Assembly (NCBI GenBank): GCA_020161535.1
Contig: JAIUNW010000008.1
Location: forward strand, 137,908 to 201,907
Direction of reading: 5' to 3'
Source of the DNA: Bacteroidota bacterium
GTDB lineage: Bacteria; Bacteroidota; Bacteroidia; Chitinophagales; Chitinophagaceae
DNA: 64,000 nucleotides
Shown: piece after piece, positions 1 through 8,569 of the stretch
Numbering within the stretch: the stretch's first letter is position 1
Layout of the letters: every line of letters starts with the position of its first letter
The notes under the pieces: model-generated
The model's database searches: none
Seen by the model: only the letters and a program-made list of their open reading frames with translations
What the model was told of the DNA's origin: nothing
Translations under genes and position numbers: made by a program

Positions 1-122
1 CGGTGAAGAATTTTGCTGAATATGGAAAGGGAAATGTGATCTTTCTCGATGGCAGTGCCGAGGGCATGGAGAAAACCATGAAACAGATCCAGGCCATGAT
101 GCTGAAGCAAAGTGGCAGCTAA
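1..122 (+). CDS. C-terminal fragment of an unidentified protein
   Basis: An open frame enters from the left edge and stops with TAA at 120-122, giving 39 residues. The tail contains NVIFLDGSAEGMEKTMKQIQ, an amphipathic helix-like end. It faintly recalls the C-terminus of SPFH/band-7 membrane proteins, but too little is visible to assign a family. It lies on the same strand as the ExbB/ExbD pair, separated by a 123-bp gap with its own promoter-like elements, so it is probably a separate transcription unit. Confidence 0.6.
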   Translation, partial: VKNFAEYGKGNVIFLDGSAEGMEKTMKQIQAMMLKQSGS

Positions 123-131
123 GCCAATTAG

Positions 132-164
132 TTGCCGTATCTATAAAAATTGTTAATAGCTTTG
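132..164 (+). promoter_or_regulatory. Candidate Bacteroidota promoter for exbB
   Basis: TTG at 132-134 is followed after 22 bp by TAGCTTTG at 157-164, which matches the -7 consensus TAnnTTTG with acceptable spacing. Transcription would start near 170, leaving a leader of about 75 nt before the exbB ATG at 246. Pattern match only. Confidence 0.4.
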
Positions 165-245
165 CGCGGTTCGGTGGCGGGTGTGTTGATGTGTTATCTT
201 GCCCATTGAATTACCAGTTTGATTTTTAATTTTTGATTCTATACG

Positions 246-947
246 ATGTTCCTATTACAGGCAGCAGACAGTTTAAGAAGGATGGCAGACAGTGCGCAGG
301 CCGCTATTACCGCCGCCGCCGCTGGACAGAAACTGAATTTGATGGACTTATTGATGCAAGGGGGCGTGTTGATGATTCCTCTTTTGCTGTTGCTCGTATT
401 GGCGGTGTATTTCTTCTTTGAGCGTTGGATCGCCATCAAAAAAGCCAGTAAGATCGATCCGAATTTCATGAGTATTATCCGGGATCATATTTTAAGTGGC
501 AATGTCAGTGCCGCCCGCGCGCTGACCCGCAATACCGATAATCCCGTGGCAAGAATGATCGACAAGGGCTTGCAGCGCATTGGCAAACCCATCGACGCCA
601 TCGAAAAAAGCATGGAGAATGTGGGCAAGCTCGAAATGTATAAGATGGAAAGAAACCTGTCGGTATTGTCGCTCATTTCAGGCATTGCACCCATGTTTGG
701 TTTCCTTGGTACCATTGTGGGTATGGTGCAGTTGTTTTACGGCATCAGCTCAACCGGCGAATATACCCTCAGCACCATTGCCAGTGGTATTTATGTGAAA
801 ATGATTACCTCTGCTACCGGTCTCATCATTGGTTTGCTGGCCTATGTGGGCCACAGTTTTCTCAATGCCCAAATTGACAAAAACGTAAACAGAATGGAAG
901 CCGCTTCTGCAGATTTTATCGATACCCTGCAGGAGCCAACCCGGTAA
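246..947 (+). CDS. MotA/TolQ/ExbB proton channel family protein
   Basis: This 233-residue inner-membrane protein belongs to the ExbB/TolQ family, which couples the proton gradient to outer-membrane transport with ExbD and TonB. Three membrane segments are visible at about residues 41-59, 138-165 and 184-205. The last two carry the family's small-residue-rich pattern (APMFGFLGTIVGMVQLF and SATGLIIGLLAY). The ATG at 246 starts the frame. An ExbD homologue follows after 3 bp, so the two form an operon. It could energise TonB-dependent transporters such as the SusC-like protein at 11587. The substrate system is not evident from context. Confidence 0.93.
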   Translation: MFLLQAADSLRRMADSAQAAITAAAAGQKLNLMDLLMQGGVLMIPLLLLLVLAVYFFFERWIAIKKASKIDPNFMSIIRDHILSGNVSAARALTRNTDNPVARMIDKGLQRIGKPIDAIEKSMENVGKLEMYKMERNLSVLSLISGIAPMFGFLGTIVGMVQLFYGISSTGEYTLSTIASGIYVKMITSATGLIIGLLAYVGHSFLNAQIDKNVNRMEAASADFIDTLQEPTR

Positions 948-950
948 TTT

Positions 951-1355
951 ATGGATATCAAAAGAAGAATACGAGGCCATGCTGAAGTGCATACAGGGGC
1001 ATTGAATGATATCCTGTTCATCTTGCTGCTGTTCTTCCTGATCGTGTCTACCCTCGCCAACCCCAATGTAATTAAGTTGTCGCAGCCGAAGGCAAAGAGC
1101 GATACCAAGAGCAAACAAACCGTGGTGGTGAGTATTGATGCCAAGAACCAGTTTTATGTGGGCACCACCAAAGTAACCCTCGATGAGCTGAAAGCAAAAC
1201 TACAACCTGTACTGGCCAAAGAAACCGACCAACCCAGCGTGGTGATCAATGCAGATAAGGCGGTGCCGGTTGAAAATGTGGTGGCTGTTATGCGCGTGGC
1301 ACGTGAACTCGGCGCCCGGTCGGTGCTGGCGGTCGACAAAAACGGCGTTCAATAA
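951..1355 (+). CDS. ExbD/TolR family biopolymer transport protein
   Basis: This 134-residue protein has one N-terminal membrane anchor (about residues 20-36) with the conserved membrane Asp at its start (NDILFILLLFFL, Asp20), the residue thought to carry protons in ExbD. A periplasmic domain follows, ending in PVENVVAVMRVARELGA, typical of ExbD/TolR. It sits 3 bp after the ExbB-like gene and should assemble with it. It ends 15 bp from the convergent prmC. Confidence 0.93.
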   Translation: MDIKRRIRGHAEVHTGALNDILFILLLFFLIVSTLANPNVIKLSQPKAKSDTKSKQTVVVSIDAKNQFYVGTTKVTLDELKAKLQPVLAKETDQPSVVINADKAVPVENVVAVMRVARELGARSVLAVDKNGVQ

Positions 1356-1370
1356 ATTTCATTCGGTTGT

Positions 1371-2231
1371 TTAGCGGCTGGCGCGTACCATACGGTCTTT
1401 CCCCTGCATATCTTGCTTCAACATTATCTGATTCAATCCCGCCTGTTCAAATAATTCGCAAACGGCCACTCCCAGTTGCTCGTGGATTTCTACAAACAGC
1501 GAAACCGGGTTGCGCTGCTGCATAGTGAAATCAGCCAACACGCGGTAGAACAACAAAGCATCGTTGTTGGGTACAAACAGCGCATTTTCCGGTTCATATT
1601 GTACGACCTGCGGTTGCATGTTTTCTTTCTCTGCCATTGGAATATAGGGCGGATTACTCACGATGCAAGTAAAGTCCGGCAAGCTATTTCGCGCGTCTGC
1701 AGATAAAAAATCCAATTGCCTGAAAGTTACGGCTGTTTGTAAGCGCTCGTTGTTGTAACGAGCTATCTGCAAGGCTTCTTCACTACTGTCAATGGCGATA
1801 ATATTACTCAGCGGCAGCTTCTTGCTTAAACTAATGGCAATACAGCCCGAGCCCGTTCCTACATCAAGAATAGTGTTATCAGCACCCTTCTTGTCAATGC
1901 TGGTCGCCACCCATTCTACCAGTTCTTCGGTTTCGGGACGTGGAATCAACACGCCTTCTTTTACCCAAAAAGGCATTTGCTGAAACCAGGCTTCTTCCAA
2001 TACATATTGAATGGGTCGGTGCGCCAGGAGTTGTTCTTCGTAGTGCGCCAACTGCACCAGTTGTGCCGGTGTCAAGTGGGTGGCTGCCGCTCTTTTCTGG
2101 GCCTGTGGCGCGATGCCGGTCAGTTTTTCCAGGCACATGGCGGCCATCAAAAAAGCTTCCCGCTGGCCATACAGTACCGCCAGGCGGTCAGTCAATTGTT
2201 CGGAAACCAGGCCTAACTCGTTGACAACCAT
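1371..2231 (-). CDS. prmC: Peptide chain release factor N5-glutamine methyltransferase
   Basis: PrmC methylates the glutamine of the GGQ motif in release factors RF1 and RF2, using S-adenosylmethionine. The 286-residue protein has an N-terminal helical substrate-recognition domain. Its Rossmann methyltransferase domain carries DVGTGSGCIAIS (SAM loop, about residues 123-134) and the diagnostic NPPYIP motif (about 193-198) that holds the target glutamine. Length is normal. It is transcribed towards exbD and divergently from the PepSY protein at 2329. Confidence 0.95.
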   Translation of the reverse strand: MVVNELGLVSEQLTDRLAVLYGQREAFLMAAMCLEKLTGIAPQAQKRAAATHLTPAQLVQLAHYEEQLLAHRPIQYVLEEAWFQQMPFWVKEGVLIPRPETEELVEWVATSIDKKGADNTILDVGTGSGCIAISLSKKLPLSNIIAIDSSEEALQIARYNNERLQTAVTFRQLDFLSADARNSLPDFTCIVSNPPYIPMAEKENMQPQVVQYEPENALFVPNNDALLFYRVLADFTMQQRNPVSLFVEIHEQLGVAVCELFEQAGLNQIMLKQDMQGKDRMVRASR

Positions 2232-2328
2232 TCGCCAAAACTAAATAATACAAATGGGATCGGCTCCTTCGAATTTTTTCCCGATTCTGTAAACAGAATA
2301 AGGGCGAAGCGGTGCATTTTGCAGCCGC

Positions 2329-3483
2329 ATGCGTTTTAAAAAAATAGTTGGCAAGATTCATTTGTGGCTCGGTTTGGCCTCGGGTGCAATTGTACTGTTC
2401 CTGGGCATTACGGGTTGTGTATTGGCTTTTCAAACAGAAATTGAATCCTTGCAGTCATTCCGTCACGTGAAACCTGAGTCAAGGGCTTTTCTGCCCCCGT
2501 CGAAAATGCTGGCACTGGCAACGGCTGCCTTGCCCAACAAAAAAGCGCACGGTGTTTCTTATGGCGATCGCGACAAACCCGCGCAGGTTTCTTATTACGA
2601 CCTCGACTATTATTATGTCGCTTATTTCAATCCGTATTCAGGCGAATTGTTGAAGCTGAAAAATATGGATCGCGATTTTTTTCGCGTAGTGGTCAACGGA
2701 CATTTTTACCTCTGGCTGCCACCTGCCATCGGGCAGCCTATTGTTGCTTCGGCAACCCTGGTTTTCTTCGTTATGCTAATCAGTGGCATCATACTTTGGT
2801 GGCCCAGAAATAAGGCGGCCGCCAAACAGCGATTCAGTATTAAATGGTCGGCCAGTTTCAAAAGAAAGAACTACGACCTCCACAATGTGCTGGGTTTTTA
2901 TGCATCCTGGATTGCGATGGTGTTTGCGATCACCGGACTGGTTTGGGGATTCCAATGGTTTGGCAACGGATTGTATTTTATTAGTTCGGGCGGAAAACAA
3001 ATGGTGCCTTTTGAAGAAGGACTCTCTGATAAATCGAAAGCAGCCCTGGCCAGCGTGCCGGCGATTGACCAATTGTGGGAACGGTTTAAAACAGAAGCGG
3101 GCCCCGGCAAAACGGTGGAAGTGCATTTTCCTTCTTCCGACAGCACCGCCGTTGAAGTTGCACTGAATCCATCTGCCGGTACCTATTGGAAAACAGACTA
3201 CCGGTATTTCGATCAATACACGATGCAGGAACTGGATGTGAAACATCCCTTTGGAAAATTTGCCAATGCCTCGGCGGCTGATAAAATCGTTCGCATGAAC
3301 TACGATGTGCATACGGGGCAGATACTGGGTTTGCCTGGTAAGATCCTGGCTTTTTGTGGAAGCCTGATAGCAGCCAGTTTGCCGGTTACCGGTTTTTTGA
3401 TCTGGCGGGGTCGACGTCGAAAAAAACCGGCGGCTGCAAAATTGAACCAGCCACTGCGGGGCATAGAAGTGGCGCGTGGTTAG
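2329..3483 (+). CDS. PepSY-associated TM helix domain protein
   Basis: This 384-residue integral membrane protein starts with a cytoplasmic basic stretch and a hydrophobic helix (KIHLWLGLASGAIVLFLGITGCVLAF). Further membrane helices lie near residues 140-158, 190-212 and 335-357, with conserved membrane histidines in KIHLWLGL and NLHNVLGFY-type contexts (here DLHNVLGFYASW). This layout matches PepSY_TM / iron-regulated membrane proteins, often linked to siderophore or ferric-iron reduction. No siderophore receptor is adjacent, so the substrate is unknown. A short basic tail (WRGRRRKKP) ends the protein. Confidence 0.85.
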   Translation: MRFKKIVGKIHLWLGLASGAIVLFLGITGCVLAFQTEIESLQSFRHVKPESRAFLPPSKMLALATAALPNKKAHGVSYGDRDKPAQVSYYDLDYYYVAYFNPYSGELLKLKNMDRDFFRVVVNGHFYLWLPPAIGQPIVASATLVFFVMLISGIILWWPRNKAAAKQRFSIKWSASFKRKNYDLHNVLGFYASWIAMVFAITGLVWGFQWFGNGLYFISSGGKQMVPFEEGLSDKSKAALASVPAIDQLWERFKTEAGPGKTVEVHFPSSDSTAVEVALNPSAGTYWKTDYRYFDQYTMQELDVKHPFGKFANASAADKIVRMNYDVHTGQILGLPGKILAFCGSLIAASLPVTGFLIWRGRRRKKPAAAKLNQPLRGIEVARG

Positions 3484-3518
3484 TTGCCGCCATTTCGCTT
3501 TTAAGTGCTTGTCATGTT

Positions 3519-5762
3519 CTACACTTGCAATAAGCCAACTGTATATAAGGTGTTAATGGGTTTATTGTCCCAGAACAATTCAAAATCTTTGAGACCGGCT
3601 TCTTCATAACGCTTCATTAGTTCCGCCCTTGTTAGTTGTTTCGGTAAGTGCACACTCAATAGCGGAAGTATTTCTTTCAACCATTTACCAGCAGCGGGTT
3701 CTACGCGTATGCGCGTGCTGCTACTGAGCCCCTCAAATACCAATTCAGCCACTTCCCACTGTTGCCCTTTTTTCGATTTGGTGCTGATCTGTAAAGTCGG
3801 CGCAGGTCCCAGCCAAATAATCTTCTGGTTGGCTTTGGCATTGTTGGGCTCTTGGTCTTCGATGGCTTTCGCGATAAAGTCGGGCGCTATGCTGGTGCGC
3901 GGTGTTTTAAAGTCAAACCATTTGTGCAGGGGCTGGTCAAGGCAGGCGCCATGCATATAATTCAGCAGGGATTTTTTCAGGCCATACGCGAACTGCGCAT
4001 GATCGGCACCGTTAGGATCGCTGTGTTCGCGATCGTTGTTGGCAAAACGGCCCGTGCCGGGGCTGTCGTTGCTGACCATGAATTTTTCCGGCTGCAGCCC
4101 CACGGGACTGTGCGCCGTCATTGTAAACTGGTGCCAGAATGCTGATTGCAGAATACCGGCCTGGAACAACTGCCTTACCATTTCCAATGAGTCGATCGTT
4201 TCCTGCGCTGTTTGCGTGGGAAAGCCATACATCAGGTAGGCATGTACCATAATGCCCGCCTCGGTGAAATGTTTGTTAACCCGGGCTACCTGGGCCACCG
4301 TGATGCCTTTGTCGATGAGTGCCAGCAACCGGTCGGAAGCCACTTCCAGGCCGCCACTCACGCCCATGCATCCCGACGCTTTCAATAAAAAACACAGGTC
4401 GCGCGTGAAGCTTTTTTCGAAACGGATATTCGTCCACCAACTCACTACCAGCTTGCGTTTGATAATCTCCAGCGCCACCGCACGCATCAGGGCCGGCGGT
4501 GCTGCTTCATCTACAAAATGAAAACCAGTTTGCCCCGTTTGGGCGATGATTTCTTCCATACGGTCTACGATCAACGCCGCACTAACGGGTTCGTATAACC
4601 GAATATAGTCGAGGCTGGTATCACAGAACGTACATTTTCCCCAATAGCAGCCATGCGCCATGGTGAGTTTGTTCCAACGGCCATCGCTCCACAGGCTGTG
4701 CATGGGGTTCATGATTTCGATGGCCGAGATATAACGGTCTAGTTTGAAATCGCTGTAGTCGGGCGTGCCTACTTGTCCCTGGCGATAGTCGGCGCAGGAT
4801 TTGTTTTCTATATAAACAACTTCAGCATTTTGCAACAGAAAGGTTCTTTTAAGTGAGGAAGTGCCGCTGTTGTTTTCGATGTGGTTAATGAGTTGTTCTA
4901 TCGGTGCTTCACCATCATCGAGCGTGATATAATGAAAGAATTCAAACACACGCGGGTCGCTCAGCGACCGCAGTTCAGTATTGGCGAAGCCGCCGCCCAT
5001 GGCAACTTTCACTTTGGGGTAATGCTGCCGGATATATTGCGCACAACGAAAGGCTGCATAGAGGTTGCCGGGAAACGGCACGGAGATGGCCACCAGCCGG
5101 GGTTGTAAAGCCTCGAGCTTGTTGGCGAGAAGCTCCATCAAGATATTATCTACATAGGTTGGCTCGTCGTGCAGCAGTGCATATAGTTCATCAAAACTAG
5201 CGGCCGATCGACCCAGTTTTTCGGCATATCGGCTGAAACCAAAATGTGGGTCGACCGTGTCGCGAATAAAATCGCTCAGGTCTTCCAGGTAAAGTGTTGC
5301 AATATGTTTGGCTTTGTCCTGTGTACCCATATTGCCAAATGCATAGCTCAGGTCGTCGAGTTGGTCAAATCGCCCTGCCTCCGGCAACATGCCCCGTCGG
5401 GCGATGCGGTGCGCCAGGGTCGGGTTATTGCCTCTTAAAAAATCCATCACCGCGTTGATGGTAGCGAGATAACTGTCTTGCAGTCGCCAGATGCGCTCGA
5501 TATTGGGCGAGGTATTTTCGGGAAGCTTGCTGGTTGTTTCGGGATGCCTATTTGCTGCCGCGGCTGCAAACAAAGCCTGCAATCCCTGCCGGCAAAAAAT
5601 ATGGTCGGTGACTTCAATGCCCAGGTCGCTCTGGTATGAGCTAATATTTCGCGTATTCAGAAATCCTTTCAGATAGGCCGTGGCCGGATACGGTGTATTC
5701 AGTTGCGTGAAGGGCGGCGTAAGCAGATAAACAGAAACAGCCAAGTCGATTATTTGTGGCAA
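3519..5762 (-). CDS. B12-binding-domain radical SAM protein
   Basis: The N-terminal part (from VYLLTPPFTQLNTPYPA) fits a cobalamin-binding fold as in BchE-like enzymes. The central domain has the [4Fe-4S] cluster motif GCYWGKCTFC. Its spacing is CX4CX2C, not the usual CX3CX2C. Downstream strands include GFHFVDEAAPP, GVSGGLEVASDRLL and HAYLMYGFPTQT, typical of radical SAM barrels. The protein has 747 residues from the TTG at 5762. No ATG precedes the domain: the frame opens after a TGA and offers only TTG codons (5762, 5744). A promoter-like TATTTTTG (5767-5760) overlaps the first TTG, so 5744 is a plausible true start. The substrate is unknown. Confidence 0.88.
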   Translation of the reverse strand: MPQIIDLAVSVYLLTPPFTQLNTPYPATAYLKGFLNTRNISSYQSDLGIEVTDHIFCRQGLQALFAAAAANRHPETTSKLPENTSPNIERIWRLQDSYLATINAVMDFLRGNNPTLAHRIARRGMLPEAGRFDQLDDLSYAFGNMGTQDKAKHIATLYLEDLSDFIRDTVDPHFGFSRYAEKLGRSAASFDELYALLHDEPTYVDNILMELLANKLEALQPRLVAISVPFPGNLYAAFRCAQYIRQHYPKVKVAMGGGFANTELRSLSDPRVFEFFHYITLDDGEAPIEQLINHIENNSGTSSLKRTFLLQNAEVVYIENKSCADYRQGQVGTPDYSDFKLDRYISAIEIMNPMHSLWSDGRWNKLTMAHGCYWGKCTFCDTSLDYIRLYEPVSAALIVDRMEEIIAQTGQTGFHFVDEAAPPALMRAVALEIIKRKLVVSWWTNIRFEKSFTRDLCFLLKASGCMGVSGGLEVASDRLLALIDKGITVAQVARVNKHFTEAGIMVHAYLMYGFPTQTAQETIDSLEMVRQLFQAGILQSAFWHQFTMTAHSPVGLQPEKFMVSNDSPGTGRFANNDREHSDPNGADHAQFAYGLKKSLLNYMHGACLDQPLHKWFDFKTPRTSIAPDFIAKAIEDQEPNNAKANQKIIWLGPAPTLQISTKSKKGQQWEVAELVFEGLSSSTRIRVEPAAGKWLKEILPLLSVHLPKQLTRAELMKRYEEAGLKDFELFWDNKPINTLYTVGLLQV

Positions 5763-5769
5763 AAATACG

Positions 5770-6858
5770 ATGTATATTCATGCTACTATGTTTACCATCG
5801 ATGCCCACCTGGATTTGTCCATGAATGCCATGGAATGGAACCGCGACATGCGACTGCCAGTGGCAGCACTGCGCGAAAGAGAAAAAGGGATGACCGATAA
5901 ACCAGACCGCGGTCGGTCGACCGTTTCCTTGCCCGCCCTGCGTAACGGCGATATCGGTCTGGTAGTGGCTACGCAAATTGCCCGTTATGTGGCGCCGGAT
6001 AATCCTTTGCGGGGTTGGATGTCGCCCGAGCAGGCCTGGGCGCAAACCCAGGGACAACTGGCCTGGTACAGAGCGATGGAAGCCGAAAATCAAATGCGCC
6101 AGGTGGCTGATCTGGCTTCGCTGAATGCCCATGTATCCCAATGGATGCAGGCAACCGATACTTCGGCTATGCCTATCGGTTATATCCTGAGCTTGGAAGG
6201 CGCCGATTCATTGGTAACCCTTGATCATTTGCACATCGCCTATGCATATGGGTTGCGGGCTTTAGGACCTGCGCATTATGGCCCCGGCCGGTATGCCAAT
6301 GGCACCGATGCCAGCGGATCGCTGAACGATATGGGCAAACAGTTGCTTCGAGAAATGCAGCAACTCAATATGATACTGGATGCCACGCATTTGTGCGACG
6401 ATGCTTTTTGGGAGGCGATGGAATTGTTCGATGGGCCGGTATGGGCATCGCATAATAATTGTCGCGCCTTGGTGAACCACAATCGCCAATTCAGTGATGA
6501 CATGATCAAAGCACTTATCAGCAAAGGAGCCGTAATCGGTGCACCGCTGGATGCCTGGATGATGGTACCCAATTGGCAACGGGGCGTTTCAACACCGGCT
6601 GCCATGCAGTGCAAGCTCGCATTGATGGTTGATCACATGGATCATATCTGCCAGTTGGCCGGAAATGTTTTGCATATTGGCATCGGCACCGACCTTGATG
6701 GCGGTTACGGCACCGAACAGTGTCCGTACGACCTTGATACCATCACTGACCTGCAAACCGTGCCGGCGATGTTGACGAAACGAGGTTATAGTGCGGCTGA
6801 TATCGAAAATATTATGCACGGCAATTGGCTTCGGTTTTTGCGCCAGGCCTGGCGATGA
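5770..6858 (+). CDS. Membrane dipeptidase family protein (peptidase M19)
   Basis: The 362-residue protein has the metal-binding HxD motif near its N-terminus (TIDAHLDLSMNAMEWNRDM). Later come DATHLCDDAFWEAM, PVWASHNNCRALVNHNRQ and IGIGTDLDGGYG, the standard M19 zinc-dipeptidase blocks. Such enzymes cleave dipeptides or related amide substrates. No signal peptide is obvious, so it may be cytoplasmic. ATG at 5770 and ATG at 5788 (MFTIDAHLDLS) are both possible; the latter fits the family start better. It is divergent from the radical SAM gene, with only a few bases between them. Confidence 0.9.
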   Translation: MYIHATMFTIDAHLDLSMNAMEWNRDMRLPVAALREREKGMTDKPDRGRSTVSLPALRNGDIGLVVATQIARYVAPDNPLRGWMSPEQAWAQTQGQLAWYRAMEAENQMRQVADLASLNAHVSQWMQATDTSAMPIGYILSLEGADSLVTLDHLHIAYAYGLRALGPAHYGPGRYANGTDASGSLNDMGKQLLREMQQLNMILDATHLCDDAFWEAMELFDGPVWASHNNCRALVNHNRQFSDDMIKALISKGAVIGAPLDAWMMVPNWQRGVSTPAAMQCKLALMVDHMDHICQLAGNVLHIGIGTDLDGGYGTEQCPYDLDTITDLQTVPAMLTKRGYSAADIENIMHGNWLRFLRQAWR

Positions 6859-6899
6859 GTATTGTACCGGCAGCAGTCATTGTAGACCGACACCAGTCA

Positions 6900-8006
6900 T
6901 CAGAAATAACGCCCGATCATGGGGTGTTCTACTATCAGGGTTTTCATTTCTGCGAAGTCGATCGGTCCCGGTTTTGCATACACAATTTTGCCGCCGGGCT
7001 CTACTAATATGGTGTAAGGGAGGGCGCCCTGCCAGTTGGGATCGATTGCTTCGATGAGTTGGTATTTATCATCGGTATTAAAAAGATAATTGCTTACCGA
7101 CGATTGCTGCTCGCGTAAAAAATCCAACACTTTTTCTTTTTTGGCAGGATCATCGGCACTGATGCTGATGAATTCAAAGGGCCTGCTTTTGTACATTCTT
7201 TTCAGCGTGATAAAATCAGGATACTCTTGCACGCAGGGGCCGCACCAGGTGGCCCATACATTGATCAGTCGCAATTTTTTGCCATCGTTTTTGAGCAGCG
7301 CTTTGACCTGATCGGCCGAAATCATTTCCAGGTTCACCGGTTCTTTGGCCCAGCTTTCTTTGGCTTTCACAATCCAATCTTCTTTCGCCGCCCATTTGAC
7401 AGAACAGCCGAATACCTTGGTGGTGGGCGTGCTTACGGGTTTGCCGGCCAGCAATTCATCGAGCGCATTTCGGGTATCCCTCACCGTTGGTGTTTTGCTG
7501 GGTTTTTCCATATTGTCGATGCGGCCCTGAAATCGCAGCTTCCGGTCTTTGTCGAAAATAAATACATGCGGGGTCGCCACCGGTCCGTATGCTTTTGCTA
7601 CCAACTGGTTATCGCCATCATATAGATAGGGAAAATTGTATTTCTTTTTGGCTGCCCGCAGTTTCATTTCTTCAAAACTGTCGCTCAGGTCAGTATAATC
7701 CAGTTCGCTCAAACTAATCGCTTTTGGGTCATTGGGTGAGATGGCTACGAGGGCAACATTTTTGGCTTTGTAATCATTCACCAACTGGATGATCCGGTCT
7801 TCATAGGCCTGGGCCGTGGGACAATGATTGCAGGTGAACACGACCACCAGCACATCGGCCGAGGCAAAATCAGCGAGCTTCCAGTTTTTGCCATCCACCC
7901 CCGGCAGGTTGAAATCAGGTGCCGCTGCGCCGATGGGCAGGGTTACAGGATCGGCCGCACGGGCTGTTAAGCCGAAACATAAAAGGCCAAGCAGGAGGGT
8001 TTTCAT
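6900..8006 (-). CDS. Secreted two-module thioredoxin-like protein (redoxin plus TlpA)
   Basis: A signal peptide (MKTLLLGLLCFGLTARAA) precedes two thioredoxin folds. The first, roughly residues 20-190, is peroxiredoxin-like with TCNHCPTAQAYEDRI, a CxxC-type site. The second, roughly residues 225-368, is TlpA/ResA-like with NVWATWCGPCVQEYPDF. Such proteins handle thiol-disulfide exchange in the periplasm. The frame could open at a TTG (8012), but ATG at 8006 begins the signal peptide. It converges on the M19 dipeptidase. Confidence 0.88.
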   Translation of the reverse strand: MKTLLLGLLCFGLTARAADPVTLPIGAAAPDFNLPGVDGKNWKLADFASADVLVVVFTCNHCPTAQAYEDRIIQLVNDYKAKNVALVAISPNDPKAISLSELDYTDLSDSFEEMKLRAAKKKYNFPYLYDGDNQLVAKAYGPVATPHVFIFDKDRKLRFQGRIDNMEKPSKTPTVRDTRNALDELLAGKPVSTPTTKVFGCSVKWAAKEDWIVKAKESWAKEPVNLEMISADQVKALLKNDGKKLRLINVWATWCGPCVQEYPDFITLKRMYKSRPFEFISISADDPAKKEKVLDFLREQQSSVSNYLFNTDDKYQLIEAIDPNWQGALPYTILVEPGGKIVYAKPGPIDFAEMKTLIVEHPMIGRYF

Positions 8007-8077
8007 GGTCAAAATTTTTTAGTTAACAGGAGAGGACCGGTTTCCCGGAAACTGAATTTATCAATAACTTCCCGATT

Positions 8078-8554
8078 ATGAACCGCCGAATTGTTTTAAA
8101 ACAAATGATCTGGATGGGGGCTGCCATCGCCTTTATGCCATCCTGTGTGTATAAACAGGATAAGCTGTCGATCCAGCTCAAGCGCCTGCAGATCAGTCCT
8201 GACCAGGAGAAAATGCTGGCCAGCCTGGCCGATGAAGTGGTGCCGACAACGAATACACCCGGCGCAGCCGACCTGGGACTGCACCTGTTTGCCCTCAAAA
8301 TGGCCGATGATTGTTTTGATGACGCCAGCCTGCAAAAATTTTCTGCTGGTTTGAAACAATTTACCGAAGCCAAAAGCAAGAAAGCAACGCTGGGCTTGCA
8401 GCAGGCAGCCGACGATGCGGCATTGAAGGATTTTGCACGCATGTACAAATCACTGATTGTGCGTGGTTATACCCAATCGGAATACTATATGACCAAGCTG
8501 GTTCCTTATCAATTAATCCCCGGTGGCTACAAAGGCTGCGTACCGGTTGCATAA
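8078..8554 (+). CDS. Gluconate 2-dehydrogenase subunit 3 family protein
   Basis: The 158-residue protein starts with MNRRIVLKQMIWMGAAIAFM followed by PSC, a twin-arginine-like or lipoprotein-type leader with a possible lipobox cysteine. The body (LADEVVPTTNTPGAADLGLHLFALKM) matches the small subunit that accompanies periplasmic GMC dehydrogenases. A GMC oxidoreductase begins 15 bp downstream, so the two likely form one complex exported together. No cytochrome subunit gene is adjacent. Confidence 0.88.
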   Translation: MNRRIVLKQMIWMGAAIAFMPSCVYKQDKLSIQLKRLQISPDQEKMLASLADEVVPTTNTPGAADLGLHLFALKMADDCFDDASLQKFSAGLKQFTEAKSKKATLGLQQAADDAALKDFARMYKSLIVRGYTQSEYYMTKLVPYQLIPGGYKGCVPVA

Positions 8555-8569
8555 AGCCAAATAAAGAAT

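Noticed and set aside
3484..5770. RiPP precursor peptide next to the radical SAM gene
   Set aside because: No small Gly/Cys-rich ORF or peptidase/transport cluster lies nearby; the flanking genes leave gaps of only about 35 bp and a few bases.
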